A DNA stretch of 5,476 bases from an uncultured Kiritimatiellota bacterium. Lineage in GTDB: Bacteria > Verrucomicrobiota > Kiritimatiellia > RFP12 > UBA1067. The notes beneath the pieces were generated by a model. That model saw only the letters and a program-made list of their open reading frames with translations. It was not told where the DNA came from and searched no databases. Within the stretch, counting starts at the first letter, position 1. Every line of letters begins with the position of its first letter. Made by a program: the position numbers and the translations under genes. Shown one piece after another: positions 4,458 through 5,476 of this stretch. The stretch lies in the NCBI GenBank assembly GCA_934643865.1, contig CAKUCX010000098.1, forward strand, positions 1 through 5,476, in the 5' to 3' direction.

Positions 4458-5476
4458 TCACTGCAATCCCGTCGTCTTCTTGCTCGTCGTTACGCGCACG
4501 GTCTTCGGCAACGTGCCCAGCACGGCGCCGTTCACGACCTGGCAGTCCCGGAGGTTGAGCAACCGAAGCTTCGGCAGCTTCGCCGCGAAGGCGACGTCGA
4601 CCGGCTCCTTCGCGCCGGAGAAATCGACCTTCTCAAGCGCGGGCAGGCCAGCCAGCACCGCCGTGTTCGTGAAGCGGCAGCCGGGCAGCTCAAGCGTGCG
4701 GAGTTTCGTGTTGTGCGCGAGAAACGCGAGATCGCCCAACGACGTCGACAGATTGTCGCCCTTCATGTTCCAGCAGCGCAGGTAGGTGAGGTTCGGCAGC
4801 GCCTGGATCGGCGTCAGGTCGGCGAACTTCTCGGCGAAGACCTTCAGCTCCTCGGCCTGCGGCACCTGGCGCAGCCACTCCAGCGACGTCATCTTCGTAA
4901 GCCCGCCGTGGAACTTCTTCACCTGCTTGAGCGTCCCGAGCGAGGCGTAGCCCTCGGGTGTCGTCTTCACGGCGTAGTAGTAGACGCGGTCGAGATTCGG
5001 ACAGGACGCGAGCGGCGAGAAGTCCTTCACCTGCGACCCGTAGAGCCCGATGTTCCTGAGCGCGGGCAGCCCCGCGAGCGGCGCGAGATCCAGATTCTCG
5101 ATGTCGTGCAACTCAAGGTCTGTCATGTTCCGAAGGGACGCGAACCCTGCGAGGGCGACGCCCTTCACGTCCCGCACGCGCACGGTGGTCGCCTCCGGGC
5201 ACTGCGCGAGCGCCGCCGCCACCGTCTCCGCGTCCGCCCCCTTCTCGAACACAAGTCCCACCCGCCTTCCTGTGAGCTTCGCCTTCGCGGCGGCGATCTG
5301 CTCGGGCGTCGCGGGCTTCTTGAACACCAGCGAACCGTACTTGCATTCCGGCTCGGCCGTATCGGTCGCCGTCGTCCGGACGGACGTGGCGGCGGCGGGG
5401 AGGGCCGGCGCGGCGGGCGCGGCAGCGGCGGGGAGGGCCGGCGCGGCAGCCTGTGCCGCAGACGGCGGCGCAGCCG
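4458..5476 (-). CDS. leucine-rich-repeat protein with Ala/Pro-rich linker, N-terminus cut by the window edge
   Basis: Only the C-terminal 338 residues are visible; the frame stays open to 5476, so the true start lies outside. An internal GTG at 5327 could be read as a start, but the open frame continues upstream as an Ala/Pro linker (AAAPALPAAA repeats, visible residues about 1-27), then TSVRTTATDTAEPECKYGS, which favours a longer protein. After a short helical piece (TPEQIAAAKAKL) come about nine irregular LRRs of some 22-24 residues, for example MTDLELHDIENLDLAPLAGL, LRNIGLYGSQV, LTYLRCWNMKG, LRTLELPGCRF and LRLLNLRDCQV. LRR domains form curved protein-binding scaffolds; the partner is unknown. 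The low-complexity linker suggests a secreted or surface protein with an unseen signal peptide or N-terminal domain. It ends TTSKKTTGLQ with TGA at 4458-4460, converging on the regulator gene. No functional link to hydG is evident. Confidence 0.88.
   Translation of the reverse strand, partial: AAPPSAAQAAAPALPAAAAPAAPALPAAATSVRTTATDTAEPECKYGSLVFKKPATPEQIAAAKAKLTGRRVGLVFEKGADAETVAAALAQCPEATTVRVRDVKGVALAGFASLRNMTDLELHDIENLDLAPLAGLPALRNIGLYGSQVKDFSPLASCPNLDRVYYYAVKTTPEGYASLGTLKQVKKFHGGLTKMTSLEWLRQVPQAEELKVFAEKFADLTPIQALPNLTYLRCWNMKGDNLSTSLGDLAFLAHNTKLRTLELPGCRFTNTAVLAGLPALEKVDFSGAKEPVDVAFAAKLPKLRLLNLRDCQVVNGAVLGTLPKTVRVTTSKKTTGLQ
5391..5450. repeat. in-frame 33-bp duplication in the Ala/Pro linker of the LRR gene
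   Basis: GCGGCGGGGAGGGCCGGCGC occurs twice, 33 bp apart (from about 5392 and 5425), encoding two PALPAAA-type 11-residue units. The period is a multiple of three and the frame stays open, so it looks like slippage-driven linker length variation. Confidence 0.75.

Noticed and set aside
3853..4461. Minus-strand frame of 202 codons with GDVRPYHV repeats
   Set aside because: All repeat units come from the inverted arms, the A arms shift frame between copies 2 and 3 (166 bp), and its end is antisense to the regulator's helix-turn-helix.
3985..4785. Plus-strand frame of 266 codons starting at a GTG that overlaps the regulator stop (GTGA)
   Set aside because: The coupling-like overlap is tempting, but the protein is a translation of the repeat array (VGADVPGRPP units) and then runs antisense through the LRR gene.

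Overview
The window is a GC-rich bacterial segment with four protein genes. On the minus strand, read from right to left, lie a HydG-type radical SAM enzyme (1509-3044) and an M20 metallopeptidase (120-1490). They are 18 nt apart and probably form one transcription unit. A Crp/Fnr-family regulator (3320-3988, plus strand) is transcribed divergently from hydG. A leucine-rich-repeat protein (4458-5476, minus strand) converges on the regulator and runs off the right edge. HydG helps build the [FeFe]-hydrogenase active site, so the host is probably an anaerobe with hydrogen metabolism. High GC, poor Shine-Dalgarno sequences, many dispersed hairpin repeats and an Ala/Pro-linked LRR protein would suit a PVC-group lineage such as Kiritimatiellota, but that is only an impression; no rRNA or marker gene is present to test it.

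Layout: 1-119 is the 3' flank of the peptidase gene, with a weak hairpin. The 275-bp intergenic region between hydG and the regulator is the main control region. It holds ten tandem copies of an 8-bp unit starting 10 nt from the hydG start codon, two small dyads, a GC hairpin, and a good sigma-70-like promoter whose -10 lies inside a 16-bp dyad with Crp-site geometry directly before the regulator ATG. The 469-bp gap between the regulator and the LRR gene is almost wholly a composite repeat array: three pairs of inverted 30-bp arms in units of about 170 bp.

How the genes may work together: HydG cleaves tyrosine to supply CO and cyanide for the H-cluster; the peptidase could release free amino acids, including tyrosine or cysteine; the regulator could control itself and perhaps hydG. 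The peptidase and regulator links are inferred from position only. HydE, HydF and the hydrogenase itself are not in the window.

The points most worth a second look are the altered C-terminal cluster motif of HydG (middle cysteine replaced by glycine, with two extra cysteines nearby), the paired-arm repeat array whose arms keep their own hairpins through paired changes, the octamer repeat next to the hydG start, and the self-overlapping operator/promoter of the regulator.
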